A stretch of DNA of 33,943 nt from an uncultured Bacteroidales bacterium (GTDB taxonomy: Bacteria; Bacteroidota; Bacteroidia; Bacteroidales; Paludibacteraceae), in the NCBI GenBank assembly GCA_900316125.1, contig ONBO01000033.1, forward strand, positions 1 to 33,943, written 5' to 3'. Both the position numbers and the translations under genes were made by a program. Positions 18,325 through 26,951 of the stretch are shown in pieces (position 1 is the stretch's first letter; each line of letters begins with the position of its first letter). The notes below the pieces were generated by a model. That model was given only the letters and a program-made list of their open reading frames with translations. It had not been told where the DNA came from and did not search any database.

Positions 18325-19116
18325 ATGAGACTAATTATTGAACCGGACTACGCCAAGATGTCACAGTGGGCTGCCAACTACGTGGCTGCCAAGATTAACG
18401 CAGCAGCCCCTACAGCCGAGAAGCCTTTTATTCTGGGTCTTCCTACAGGATCTTCACCACTGGGGATGTACAAGGCGCTTGTAGAGTTAAACAAAGCTGG
18501 CAAGGTTTCTTTTGCCAATGTAATAACTTTCAATATGGATGAGTATGTAGGCTTGCCAGAGGAGCACCCTGAGAGCTACCACTCATTTATGTGGAACAAC
18601 TTCTTCAGCCACATTGACATTAAGAAAGAGAATGTAAACATACTCAACGGTAACGCCAAGGATCTGGCAGCCGAGTGTGAAAACTATGAGCAGAGAATCA
18701 AGGCGGCAGGCGGCATTGACCTGTTCCTTGGAGGCATAGGCCCTGACGGTCACATTGCATTTAATGAGCCGGGGTCATCACTCAGCTCACGCACTCGTCA
18801 GAAGACTCTTACCACTGACACCATAATCGCTAACTCAAGATTTTTTGATAACGATGTTAACAAAGTGCCAAAAACAGCTCTTACAGTGGGCGTAGGCACT
18901 GTTATGGATGCCAAGGAGGTTCTAATCCTTGTGAATGGCCATGGCAAGGCACGCGCGCTTGCAGCAGCCGTAGAAGGCAGTGTAAATCACATGTGGACAA
19001 TATCTGCTCTGCAGATGCACCGCAAGGGCATAATTGTATGTGATGACGCAGCCACAGACGAGCTCAAGGTTGGAACATACCGCTACTTCAAGGATATTGA
19101 GAAGGACAACCTCTAA
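18325..19116 (+). CDS. nagB: Glucosamine-6-phosphate deaminase
   Basis: This 263-residue enzyme converts glucosamine 6-phosphate to fructose 6-phosphate and ammonia, feeding amino sugars into glycolysis. The active-site residues match E. coli NagB by number: Asp72 in FNMDEY, Asp141 and His143 in GPDGHIAF, and Glu148. The phosphate-binding [11 protein letters not shown] is at 39-49. The length is close to the 266 residues of E. coli. It is monocistronic between two terminators, with no nagA or transporter next to it. Glucosamine-6-phosphate isomerase/6-phosphogluconolactonase relatives are less likely, because the whole NagB active site is present. Confidence 0.96.
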   Translation: MRLIIEPDYAKMSQWAANYVAAKINAAAPTAEKPFILGLPTGSSPLGMYKALVELNKAGKVSFANVITFNMDEYVGLPEEHPESYHSFMWNNFFSHIDIKKENVNILNGNAKDLAAECENYEQRIKAAGGIDLFLGGIGPDGHIAFNEPGSSLSSRTRQKTLTTDTIIANSRFFDNDVNKVPKTALTVGVGTVMDAKEVLILVNGHGKARALAAAVEGSVNHMWTISALQMHRKGIIVCDDAATDELKVGTYRYFKDIEKDNL

Positions 19117-19143
19117 TCCAGCTCATACATTTGAACAAACATG

Positions 19144-19177
19144 GCCTGCCCTCTTTTGAGAGCAGGCTTCTTTTATT
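19144..19177 (+). terminator. Intrinsic terminator after nagB
   Basis: GCCTGCCCTC (19144-19153) pairs with GAGAGCAGGC (19158-19167) with one C-A mismatch and a TTTT loop, followed by TTCTTTTATTT. It shares the GCCTG...CAGGC core with the ssb terminator. Confidence 0.82.
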
Positions 19178-19187
19178 TGAAAATCTT

Positions 19188-19233
19188 AACTTTCATCCCT
19201 AATTCTCAATTCTCAACCCTAAACTCTCAATTA
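19188..19233. repeat. Degenerate heptamer tandem repeat (AAyTCTC type)
   Basis: Units read AACTTTC, ATCCCT, AATTCTC, AATTCTC, AACCCTA, AACTCTC and then AATTA. The repeat lies between the nagB terminator and the holB promoter box. A related heptamer run ending in the same AATTA lies at 31732-31750. Confidence 0.6.
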
Positions 19234-19240
19234 TTTTAAT

Positions 19241-19248
19241 TATCTTTG
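19241..19248 (+). promoter_or_regulatory. Candidate -7 box for the holB operon
   Basis: TATCTTTG lies 32 bases before the holB start, right after the heptamer repeat. No standard -33 TTTG is visible; the repeat occupies that position. Confidence 0.5.
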
Positions 19249-19280
19249 TAAGTTTTAAGTAAGTTGCGTAAAAAGCAGGC

Positions 19281-20375
19281 ATGCAATTCAGGGATATCAT
19301 TGGACAGGAGGAGGTTAAGGCGCTCATAATAAAGAGTGTCAAGGAGGGGCGCATACCCCACGCACAGCTCTACTGGGGCGGCGAGGGTGTTGGCAAACTG
19401 GCTCTTGCCCTGGCCACTGTGCAGTACATTAACTGCGAGCATCCCACGGATAGTGATTCATGCGGTGAGTGTGAGTCCTGCAGGCTTATTGCAAAGCTCT
19501 CCCACCCCGATGTCCACTTTGTGTTCCCAATAGTGAAGGAGGGCAGCAAAAGCGCCTATTGTGATGACTTTATGCCGCAATGGAGGGATATGATACTCCG
19601 TTCACCCTACTTCAACATGCATGAGTGGATGCAGGAGATTAGTGAGAGCGGCAAGATAGGCACCATATACACAACTGAGAGCGAGGCCATAGCCCGCAAA
19701 CTAAGCCTCAAGAGCCTTAAAGCCCGCTTCAAGGCGGTTATTATATGGCTGCCTGAGCTGATGCAGGAAGCCGGGGCTAACAAGCTGCTCAAACTGCTTG
19801 AGGAGCCGCCAGAGGATACTCTTTTCCTACTGGTGAGCGAGCAGCCGGAACGTGTGCTTGGAACCATTGCCTCACGCACGCAGTCACTGCATATTAAGAG
19901 CATTGCCGTTGACGCTCTGAGCAGGGTGTTCCCTGCTGACGTGGCAAGGCTCTCAGGCGGTAACTACGTTAAGGCTCGTGAACTTTCAGAGGCGCGGAGT
20001 GATGCTGCGGAGATGACATCGCGGTACCGCAACCTTATGCTCAGCGCATTCAGAAAGGATTTGGTGGCGCTGCGTGACATTGCAGATGAGGCGTCAAAGA
20101 GCCGCGAGGAGTGCCTGGAGTTCCTAAACTATGCGGCAAGGATAACAAGGGAGACTTTCATAGCCAACCTGTGCAACCCTCAGCTCTGCTACCGTACAGA
20201 GAGCGAGGCTGCGTTTATAGAGAAATTCAAGAAGTTTGTGGATGTGACAAACGTGGAACATATAACTGATAACATAACTCAGGCCAGTATGGATATTGAG
20301 CGTAATGCTAATATCAAAATTACAGTTTTTGACATGGGCCTGCAGTTATTCACCCTTATAAACAACAAAAGATAG
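19281..20375 (+). CDS. holB: DNA polymerase III subunit delta-prime (clamp-loader)
   Basis: This 364-residue AAA+ protein is the clamp-loader delta-prime subunit. Residues 1-200 hold the AAA+ fold, with a P-loop-like GGEGVGK at 33-39 and four zinc-ligand cysteines (Cys52, Cys61, Cys64, Cys67; CGECESC). The sensor/arginine motif usually written SRC is SRT here (Ser198-Arg199). The GANKLLKLLEEPP segment at 165-177 is typical of delta-prime/DnaX proteins. DnaX is excluded by the short length and missing C-terminal domains. It is the first gene of a tight operon with ricT, gldH, trmB and an Mrp-type gene. Confidence 0.9.
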   Translation: MQFRDIIGQEEVKALIIKSVKEGRIPHAQLYWGGEGVGKLALALATVQYINCEHPTDSDSCGECESCRLIAKLSHPDVHFVFPIVKEGSKSAYCDDFMPQWRDMILRSPYFNMHEWMQEISESGKIGTIYTTESEAIARKLSLKSLKARFKAVIIWLPELMQEAGANKLLKLLEEPPEDTLFLLVSEQPERVLGTIASRTQSLHIKSIAVDALSRVFPADVARLSGGNYVKARELSEARSDAAEMTSRYRNLMLSAFRKDLVALRDIADEASKSREECLEFLNYAARITRETFIANLCNPQLCYRTESEAAFIEKFKKFVDVTNVEHITDNITQASMDIERNANIKITVFDMGLQLFTLINNKR

Positions 20376-20378
20376 AGT

Positions 20379-21515
20379 ATGGATTACACACTTGATAAAG
20401 GCAACAGCCGTCTGACTGCCGCGGGCTGCAAAAGGAGCTCATGGCAGATGCTCAGCGTATATGACTGGCTGGCTGACATCCCTGTTGACAGGGAGACTAT
20501 GCAGTATGTGGAGGTTCAGTTCAAGAACACCAGAAAGGGATACTACCTGAACTCCACTGAGATTCCTCTGGAGAAGGGGGATATTGTGGCGGTGGAGTCA
20601 AACCCAGGGCATGACATAGGCACTGTGACGCTGCAAGGCTACCTTGTGGCTCTGCAGATGCGCAAGAACGGTTATGATCCTACCAAGAGCGAGGTACGCC
20701 GTATATACCGCAAGGCAAAACCCGCTGACATTGAGAAGTGGGAGGAGTCAAAGGCCAAGGAGCATGACGCCATGCTGCGCACACGCCAGATAGCCAAAGA
20801 TTTGAACCTTGACATGAAGATTGGTGACGTGGAGTATCAGGGCGACGGTAACAAGGCTATCTTCTACTATATTGCAGACCAGAGAGTTGACTTCCGTGAA
20901 CTTATAAAAGTGCTGGCTGACACTTTCCATGTGCGCATTGAGATGAAGCAGATTGGTGCAAGGCAGGAGGCAGGGCGCATTGGCGGCACAGGCCCTTGCG
21001 GACGTGAGCTGTGCTGCTCCACTTTCATGACAAACTTCCGCTCTGTGGGCACTAACGCCGCCAGGGTTCAGGACCTTTCAATGAACCCTCAGAAGCTTGC
21101 CGGACAGTGCGCAAAACTGAAGTGCTGCCTCAACTATGAGCTTGACAACTATGTGGAGGCTCTCAAGGAGTTCCCTTCAAAGGATATTGTGCTGGAGACC
21201 GCCAAAGGGCCTTACTACTTCTTCAAACTTGACGTGTTTGCTCGCAAGATGACATACTCGGCTGACAAGAAGGCGCCTGTAGACCTGCTTGAGATGCCAC
21301 TTGAGGAGGTGTGGAAGATTATCAATGAGAACAAGAAGGGCAAGAAGGTGAGCGAGATTCAGACATCGGAGTCTAAGGGAGAACCTGAAATAAGCTTTGA
21401 GAACGCTGTAGGTGAGGGAAGCCTTACCCGCTTTGACAAGAACAAGAAGAAAAAGAAGCACAAACACCGCCCCAACAATTCAAAACCAACTGACAGCGGA
21501 GCTGAGAAACAATGA
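20379..21515 (+). CDS. ricT: RicT/YaaT-like PSP1-domain protein
   Basis: This 378-residue protein has a PSP1 domain with the RicT cysteine pattern: Cys207-x4-Cys212-Cys213 and Cys244-x4-Cys249-Cys250. In Bacillus, RicT (YaaT) works with RicA and RicF in an iron-sulfur complex that affects RNase Y-dependent mRNA processing and sporulation. This lineage does not sporulate and no ricA or ricF is in the window, so the role here is unknown. The C-terminal 30 residues are Lys-rich and low complexity. It starts three bases after holB and overlaps gldH by four bases. The holB-yaaT pair is also adjacent in Bacillus. Confidence 0.87.
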   Translation: MDYTLDKGNSRLTAAGCKRSSWQMLSVYDWLADIPVDRETMQYVEVQFKNTRKGYYLNSTEIPLEKGDIVAVESNPGHDIGTVTLQGYLVALQMRKNGYDPTKSEVRRIYRKAKPADIEKWEESKAKEHDAMLRTRQIAKDLNLDMKIGDVEYQGDGNKAIFYYIADQRVDFRELIKVLADTFHVRIEMKQIGARQEAGRIGGTGPCGRELCCSTFMTNFRSVGTNAARVQDLSMNPQKLAGQCAKLKCCLNYELDNYVEALKEFPSKDIVLETAKGPYYFFKLDVFARKMTYSADKKAPVDLLEMPLEEVWKIINENKKGKKVSEIQTSESKGEPEISFENAVGEGSLTRFDKNKKKKKHKHRPNNSKPTDSGAEKQ

Positions 21516-21979
21516 AAAACCTGCTGAAAATATTGCTGCTGACTGCCGCCGTAGCCTTCATGGCCTCCTGCGGCAGACCAAGCGTTTACAACCAATGTGC
21601 GGACACTGACGAGAATGGCTGGCACATGGACTCATGCGTCATATTCAAGCCTGTGATTACTGACACGCTGCACAGGTTCAACATGATTGTGACCATAAGG
21701 CACACGGCTGAGTACCCTTATCAGAACTTCTGGATGTTTGTGAGGATAACATCGCCTGACGGTATGATAGCAAGAGAGCCTTTTGAATGCTATCTGGCTG
21801 ACAACAAGGGGCGTTTCCTTGGCAGTGGAATATCTGTGTATGAGATGCCTGTACTGGTATCAGAGAAAATAACATACCCTCTTGCCGGAGAGTACAAGGT
21901 TGAGATATTCCATGGCATGCGTGACACTATGCTAACTGGCGTAAGAAATATATGCCTAACAATGGAGAAGGCTGACTGA
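21512..21979 (+). CDS. gldH: Gliding motility lipoprotein GldH family
   Basis: This 155-residue lipoprotein has a signal peptide and lipobox MASC with Cys20. The rest is a compact beta-rich domain with the GldH-like stretch [26 protein letters not shown]. GldH is needed for gliding in Flavobacterium and is tied to the type IX secretion apparatus, but it is widespread in non-gliding Bacteroidales, so motility should not be inferred. It overlaps ricT by four bases (ATGA) and trmB by one base (TGATG), which indicates translational coupling. Confidence 0.87.
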   Translation: MKNLLKILLLTAAVAFMASCGRPSVYNQCADTDENGWHMDSCVIFKPVITDTLHRFNMIVTIRHTAEYPYQNFWMFVRITSPDGMIAREPFECYLADNKGRFLGSGISVYEMPVLVSEKITYPLAGEYKVEIFHGMRDTMLTGVRNICLTMEKAD

Positions 21980-22740
21980 TGGGAAAGAACAAGCTACAGA
22001 AATTTGCGGAGATGGAGACATACAGCAATGTCTTCCAGTACCCTTTTGCACGTCTGCAGGCTGAAGGCGGCTTTTCAGGCAAGGGCAGATGGAGTGAGTT
22101 TTTTGGCAACGGCAACCCTATTGTGCTGGAGTTAGGCTGCGGTAAGGGCGAATACACCGTGGGGCTTGCACGGCTCTTCCCCGATAAGAACTTCATAGGC
22201 ATTGACATCAAGGGTGCCAGAATGTGGACGGGCGCCAAGGAGTCAAACATTGAGGGGTTGAAGAATGTAGCGTTCCTCAGGACTGACATTGAGCTTATCA
22301 CTGAATTCTTTGCTGAGAATGAGGTCTCTGAGATTTGGATTACATTCCCTGACCCTCAGATGAAAAAGGTGCGCAAACGCCTCACTTCCACCAGGTTCAT
22401 GGCTCTTTACCAGCAGATAATGAAGCCGCAGGGTATTGTACACCTGAAGACTGACAGCCCGTTCCTATACGCCTACACCACCCTGATGGTAAAGTACAAC
22501 GGCTATCGTACGCTTATGAGCACTGACAATCTCTACGCATCGGGGTATGATGATGAGATACTCAAAATACGCACTTACTATGAGAGCCAGTGGATTGAGC
22601 GTGGCATGAACATTAAATACATAAAGTTTGAATTGAGCCGCAGAGATGAATTCACGGAGCCGCAGGAGGAGATTCCTGAGGATGACTACCGTAGTTTCAA
22701 CCGCCGTTCAAACTCACTTACAAACAAAAAAGGAGAATAA
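21979..22740 (+). CDS. trmB: tRNA (guanine-N7-)-methyltransferase
   Basis: This 253-residue SAM-dependent enzyme methylates G46 in the tRNA variable loop. The SAM-binding motif is ELGCGKGE at 51-58, followed by [10 protein letters not shown]. The family signature [10 protein letters not shown] at about 121-130 contains the conserved catalytic Asp. The C-terminal 30 residues are a charged tail beyond the core. It overlaps gldH and the following Mrp gene by one base each. Confidence 0.93.
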   Translation: MGKNKLQKFAEMETYSNVFQYPFARLQAEGGFSGKGRWSEFFGNGNPIVLELGCGKGEYTVGLARLFPDKNFIGIDIKGARMWTGAKESNIEGLKNVAFLRTDIELITEFFAENEVSEIWITFPDPQMKKVRKRLTSTRFMALYQQIMKPQGIVHLKTDSPFLYAYTTLMVKYNGYRTLMSTDNLYASGYDDEILKIRTYYESQWIERGMNIKYIKFELSRRDEFTEPQEEIPEDDYRSFNRRSNSLTNKKGE

Positions 22741-23777
22741 TGGAACTATATCCGAAACTTATTTTAGAGGCTCTGAGCCATGTAACCCACCCTGCCACCG
22801 GCAAGAATATTGTGGAGTCTGGCATTGTGGAGGACGACATCAGGATTGAGGGGCGCAAAGTCTCTTTCTCCCTGCTTCTTAAAAGCACTGACCCGCTTGC
22901 AAAATCCTTGGTGAAGGCGTCTGAGACCGCCATTCTTACCTATATAGGCCCCGATGTTGAGATTAAGGGCAACATCGCGGTAAAAAGCCCTGTGGAACCG
23001 CAGACGGAGAAAGAAGAGCCTCTGAAGGGGGTTAAATACAAAATTGCCATATCATCCGGCAAGGGAGGCGTGGGCAAATCAACCGTGTCAGCGAACCTTG
23101 CAATATCACTGGCCAAGGCTGGTTACAAGGTGGGGCTGCTTGACGCTGACATATTCGGCCCGTCAATACCAAAGATGTTTGGCGTGGAGGGTGCCACACC
23201 ATACGCAGATGAAAACGGCATGATTCTGCCAATAGAGAAATACGGTGTGAAGATGCTCTCAATAGGCTTCTTTGTAAATACTGACAGCGCTATTGTATGG
23301 CGAGGCGCCATGGCGTCAGGAGCCATAAAACAGTTGCTCACTGAGGCTGCATGGGGAGAACTTGACTACCTGCTTATAGACCTGCCTCCTGGTACCAGCG
23401 ACATTCACCTTACGGTGGTTCAGACCATAAAACTTGACGGTGCCATTGTGGTGAGCACACCTCAGCAGGTGGCTCTTGCTGACGCAGTGCGCGGCATAGA
23501 CATGTTCCAGAATGAGAAGATAAACGTACCAGTGCTGGGACTTATTGAGAATATGGCGTGGTTCACACCCAAAGAGCTGCCAGAAAACAGATACTACATA
23601 TTCGGCAAGGAGGGCGTAAGCCGTCTGGCCGAGGAGAGAGGTATACGTCTGCTCGGGCAGATTCCTCTTGTGCAGGGCATCTGTGAAGGCGGTGACAACG
23701 GCGTTCCAGTGTCGCTTTCAGACACAATTACAGCTTTGGCGTTCGATAATATTGCAAAAAGCGTTGTCTTTCAGTAA
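22740..23777 (+). CDS. Mrp/NBP35-family P-loop ATPase (iron-sulfur carrier type)
   Basis: This 345-residue protein has an N-terminal MIP18/DUF59 domain (about 1-75) and a C-terminal ParA-like ATPase. The deviant Walker A is GKGGVGKST at 107-115, and the LLIDLPPGTSDIHL block follows. Relatives (ApbC/Mrp) carry or assemble iron-sulfur clusters. The CxxC motif of E. coli Mrp, normally after IENM, is missing here: the sequence runs IENMAWFTPKELPENRYY without cysteines. Cluster carriage through that motif is therefore doubtful. It starts on the trmB stop (TAATG), with AAGGAGA upstream. Confidence 0.9.
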   Translation: MELYPKLILEALSHVTHPATGKNIVESGIVEDDIRIEGRKVSFSLLLKSTDPLAKSLVKASETAILTYIGPDVEIKGNIAVKSPVEPQTEKEEPLKGVKYKIAISSGKGGVGKSTVSANLAISLAKAGYKVGLLDADIFGPSIPKMFGVEGATPYADENGMILPIEKYGVKMLSIGFFVNTDSAIVWRGAMASGAIKQLLTEAAWGELDYLLIDLPPGTSDIHLTVVQTIKLDGAIVVSTPQQVALADAVRGIDMFQNEKINVPVLGLIENMAWFTPKELPENRYYIFGKEGVSRLAEERGIRLLGQIPLVQGICEGGDNGVPVSLSDTITALAFDNIAKSVVFQ

Positions 23778-23792
23778 AATTTACTATCTTTG
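23764..23792 (+). promoter_or_regulatory. Promoter for the rsfS-ftsH-cdsA-psd operon
   Basis: TTG (23764-23766) and TATCTTTG (23785-23792) are 18 bases apart, close to the Bacteroides consensus. The -33 part overlaps the end of the Mrp gene, and the -7 box is 24 bases before rsfS. Confidence 0.62.
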
Positions 23793-23815
23793 CTCTTTAA
23801 ACATACAGATTTATA

Positions 23816-24181
23816 ATGGCGGAAATAACAACAAAAAAACTACTCGATACTATTGTAGCCGGAATACAGGAACAGAAGGGTAAACGTATAGTGGTGGTTG
23901 ACCTCAAGAAGACAGATAACTCTGTCTGCTCATATTTTGTTATATGCGAGGGCGGGTCAAACACACACGTGAACGCTATAGCCACAAACCTCAAAGAATA
24001 CGTACGTGAGGCCATAAAAGTGAAGCCTCTAGCTATGGAAGGGTTTGAGAACTGTGAGTGGATAGTTTCAGACTACATTGACATTATGGTTCACATAATG
24101 CAGCGTGAAGCCCGTGAGTTCTATGATTTGGAGCACCTGTGGGCTGATGCAAAACTTAAGGAAATACCAGATTTAGACTAA
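23816..24181 (+). CDS. rsfS: Ribosome silencing factor RsfS
   Basis: This 121-residue RsfS/DUF143 protein binds L14 on the 50S subunit and blocks subunit joining in starvation. The family segments VVVDLKKTDNSVCSYFVICEG and EWIVSDYIDIMVHIMQREAREFYDLEHLW are present. It heads an operon and is followed one base later by ftsH, an arrangement often seen in Bacteroidota. Confidence 0.94.
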   Translation: MAEITTKKLLDTIVAGIQEQKGKRIVVVDLKKTDNSVCSYFVICEGGSNTHVNAIATNLKEYVREAIKVKPLAMEGFENCEWIVSDYIDIMVHIMQREAREFYDLEHLWADAKLKEIPDLD

Positions 24182-24182
24182 C

Positions 24183-26117
24183 ATGGCAGAGAAGAAACCA
24201 GGAAATCCTATAAACAACGGCGGGAGTGGAAAACCAGGAGGCGGATTCAGCCTCACATGGTTCTACATAGCCATAGCCGTAGCACTCATATTCACTATAG
24301 CATACGATGACAGCGCTCCTATGAAGGAGGTGCAGTACTCTGACCTTCAGGAATATATAAAGGATGGTTATGTGGATAAGATAGTGGTGGTTACAAACAC
24401 AAACCAGGCGGAGATAAGCCTTGTGGATGACTCTACAGTCATTTATAATGTGCTTGGCGCCTCCGATGTTAAGAAATACAGCAAGAAGCCGCAGATACAG
24501 TCACAGATACCGTCACCTGAGAAACTTGACGATTTTGTGGCCTCAGTGACTGAGAAAAGCGGCCAGAAAATTGACATAAAGTATGAGGAGCGTAAGGACT
24601 ACGCCTCCACGTTCATCTGGACATTTGGTCCTATACTGGTCTTCATAGCCATCTGGATTATAATGTCACGCCGTATGACAGGCGGTGGCGGCATATTCTC
24701 CGTCGGCCGTTCAAAAGCCCAGATAATTGACAAAGGCAACAAGATGAACGTCACATTCAAGGATGTGGCAGGCCTTTCAGAGGCAAAACAGGAGGTGCAG
24801 GAGATAGTTGAATTCCTCAAGAATCCTAAGAAATACACAGACCTTGGAGGTAAGATACCCAAGGGAGCACTGCTTGTAGGCCCTCCGGGTACTGGTAAGA
24901 CCCTTCTGGCAAAGGCTGTGGCCGGAGAGGCTAACGTACCGTTCTTCTCCCTCAGCGGTTCAGACTTTGTGGAGATGTTTGTGGGCGTGGGCGCATCACG
25001 TGTAAGAGACCTGTTCCGCCAGGCCAAAGACAAATCACCATGCATAATCTTTATTGATGAGATAGACGCTGTGGGACGCGCAAGAGGCAAGAATCCTGCG
25101 TTCAACTCAAATGATGAGCGTGAGAACACGCTTAACCAGCTTCTTACCGAGATGGACGGCTTTGGCACAAACAGCGGCATCATAGTGCTTGCCGCTACAA
25201 ACCGTGCTGACATTCTTGACAAGGCGCTGCTGCGTGCAGGCCGCTTTGACAGGCAGATAAGCGTAGATCTTCCTGACGTACATGAGCGCAAGGAGATTTT
25301 TGAGGTTCACCTCAGACCGCTCAAATACGCTGAGAATCTTGATATTGACCTTTTAGCCAAACAGACACCTGGTTTCTCAGGCGCCGATATAGCCAATGTA
25401 TGTAACGAGGCAGCCTTAATAGCCGCCCGAAGGGACAAGAAGGTGGTTGACCGCCAGGACTTCACAGACGCTGTGGACCGTATCATCGGCGGACTCGAGA
25501 AAAAGAACAAAATAACCACTGCAGAAGAGAAACGCGCCATTGCCATTCACGAAGCAGGACACGCCTCTGTAAGCTGGCTGCTTGAATATGCCAACCCGCT
25601 TGTAAAGGTTACAATAGTGCCACGCGGCAAGGCCCTTGGTGCAGCATGGTATCTGCCAGAGGAGCGTCAACTGACCACCACAGAGCAGATGCTTGATGAG
25701 ATGTGCGCCTTGCTTGGAGGCCGTGCGGCAGAGCAGGTGGCACTTGGCAGAATATCTACCGGAGCATTAAATGATCTGGAGCGTGCCACCAAGATGGCCT
25801 ACTCCATGGTGGTATACTACGGTATGAGTGAGAAGCTCAAGAACATAAGTTACTTTGACTCAACACAACAGGATTACTCATTTACCAAGCCTTATAGTGA
25901 GACCACATCTGAGATTATAGACCAGGAGATAAAATCCATAGTACAAAGTCAGTTTGACCGTGCCGTTAAGATTATTAGAGATAACTTAGGACGCCATGCT
26001 GAACTGGCTTCAATTCTGGTGGAGAAAGAGGTCATATACGCAGATGACGTGGAACGTATCTTTGGTGCAAGGCCTTGGAAGACACGCATGGATGAGATAA
26101 CAGAAAATAAACAATAG
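24183..26117 (+). CDS. ftsH: ATP-dependent zinc metalloprotease FtsH
   Basis: This 644-residue membrane AAA+ protease removes misfolded or regulated membrane and soluble proteins. Two transmembrane segments (about 24-41 and 141-162) flank a periplasmic domain. The AAA+ module has Walker A GPPGTGKT at 233-240, Walker B CIIFIDEIDAVG, and the second region of homology ending RAGRFDRQ. The zinc site is HEAGH at 456-460. The N-terminus is rich in Gly, Lys and Asn before the first membrane helix. The length is normal and it is followed by cdsA after five bases. Confidence 0.98.
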   Translation: MAEKKPGNPINNGGSGKPGGGFSLTWFYIAIAVALIFTIAYDDSAPMKEVQYSDLQEYIKDGYVDKIVVVTNTNQAEISLVDDSTVIYNVLGASDVKKYSKKPQIQSQIPSPEKLDDFVASVTEKSGQKIDIKYEERKDYASTFIWTFGPILVFIAIWIIMSRRMTGGGGIFSVGRSKAQIIDKGNKMNVTFKDVAGLSEAKQEVQEIVEFLKNPKKYTDLGGKIPKGALLVGPPGTGKTLLAKAVAGEANVPFFSLSGSDFVEMFVGVGASRVRDLFRQAKDKSPCIIFIDEIDAVGRARGKNPAFNSNDERENTLNQLLTEMDGFGTNSGIIVLAATNRADILDKALLRAGRFDRQISVDLPDVHERKEIFEVHLRPLKYAENLDIDLLAKQTPGFSGADIANVCNEAALIAARRDKKVVDRQDFTDAVDRIIGGLEKKNKITTAEEKRAIAIHEAGHASVSWLLEYANPLVKVTIVPRGKALGAAWYLPEERQLTTTEQMLDEMCALLGGRAAEQVALGRISTGALNDLERATKMAYSMVVYYGMSEKLKNISYFDSTQQDYSFTKPYSETTSEIIDQEIKSIVQSQFDRAVKIIRDNLGRHAELASILVEKEVIYADDVERIFGARPWKTRMDEITENKQ

Positions 26118-26122
26118 GAGAG

Positions 26123-26950
26123 ATGAGCAACCTACTTACGAGAACAATAACAGGTGTGATTTTTGTGGCTGCTGTGATAAGCAGCATACTGTTTCAGGAG
26201 CAATATTATACATTCACTCTCCTGTTTTCAGTATTTAACATCCTGGCTCTTATAGAGTTTTACGGGATAATCAACGCCAAGGAGAATGTATGCGTCAACA
26301 CGCCGTACATGGTGTTCTGCGGCACACTTCTCTACTTTGGATGCTTCTGGTGCAGCAACTTCAACTCAGACCCTAACAGGATTACCGGATTTGTTATTCT
26401 TATTGCTTTCATACTCTCTATAATAATATTGATTATCAGTGAACTTTACAGAGGCAAGCCCCACCCCACCTACAACCTGGCCTTTTCAATTTACGGTCAG
26501 ACTGTAGTGGCTCTGCCATTTGCTGTGCTAAACTTCATAGCAAGGGACACATTCCACCTGCTTGCACTCTTTGCATTCATCTGGCTGTTTGACACAGGCG
26601 CCTACCTGTTTGGAAGCACATTTGGCAAACACAAGATGATTGAGAGAATATCACCAAAGAAATCATGGGAGGGCGAGATTGGTGGTGCGCTTACAACAAT
26701 AGGCGCAGCCATAGGCTACTCCTTCTACATTGACCAGCCTTTGTGGCAATGGGTTGTATTCGCCCTTATAGTGGTTATATTCGGAACATTCGGAGATTTG
26801 TCAGAGTCCATGCTCAAGAGAGCATCGGGACTTAAAGATTCAGGAACCATTCTGCCAGGTCACGGAGGTATGCTTGACCGCTTTGACAGTATGCTTCTGG
26901 CTGCTCCTGTGATTTATATTTATGTTGAAATTCTAAAAGCTGTTTCATAA
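26123..26950 (+). CDS. cdsA: Phosphatidate cytidylyltransferase (CDP-diacylglycerol synthase)
   Basis: This 275-residue polytopic membrane enzyme makes CDP-diacylglycerol from phosphatidate and CTP. The family signature is complete near the C-terminus: SMLKRASGLKDSG followed by LPGHGGMLDRFDS, with the metal-binding aspartates. Several hydrophobic segments span the protein. AGGAGAG precedes the ATG. It lies between ftsH and psd, so its product can feed phosphatidylethanolamine synthesis, although the phosphatidylserine synthase that would link the two is not in the window. Confidence 0.95.
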   Translation: MSNLLTRTITGVIFVAAVISSILFQEQYYTFTLLFSVFNILALIEFYGIINAKENVCVNTPYMVFCGTLLYFGCFWCSNFNSDPNRITGFVILIAFILSIIILIISELYRGKPHPTYNLAFSIYGQTVVALPFAVLNFIARDTFHLLALFAFIWLFDTGAYLFGSTFGKHKMIERISPKKSWEGEIGGALTTIGAAIGYSFYIDQPLWQWVVFALIVVIFGTFGDLSESMLKRASGLKDSGTILPGHGGMLDRFDSMLLAAPVIYIYVEILKAVS

Positions 26951-26951
26951 T

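Noticed and set aside
19188..19233. A CRISPR-like array
   Set aside because: The units are only seven bases and directly tandem, with no spacers and no cas genes nearby.
24599..25291. A 230-codon open frame on the minus strand
   Set aside because: It is antisense to the FtsH AAA+ domain, with low-complexity Ser/Arg/Pro composition typical of a shadow frame.
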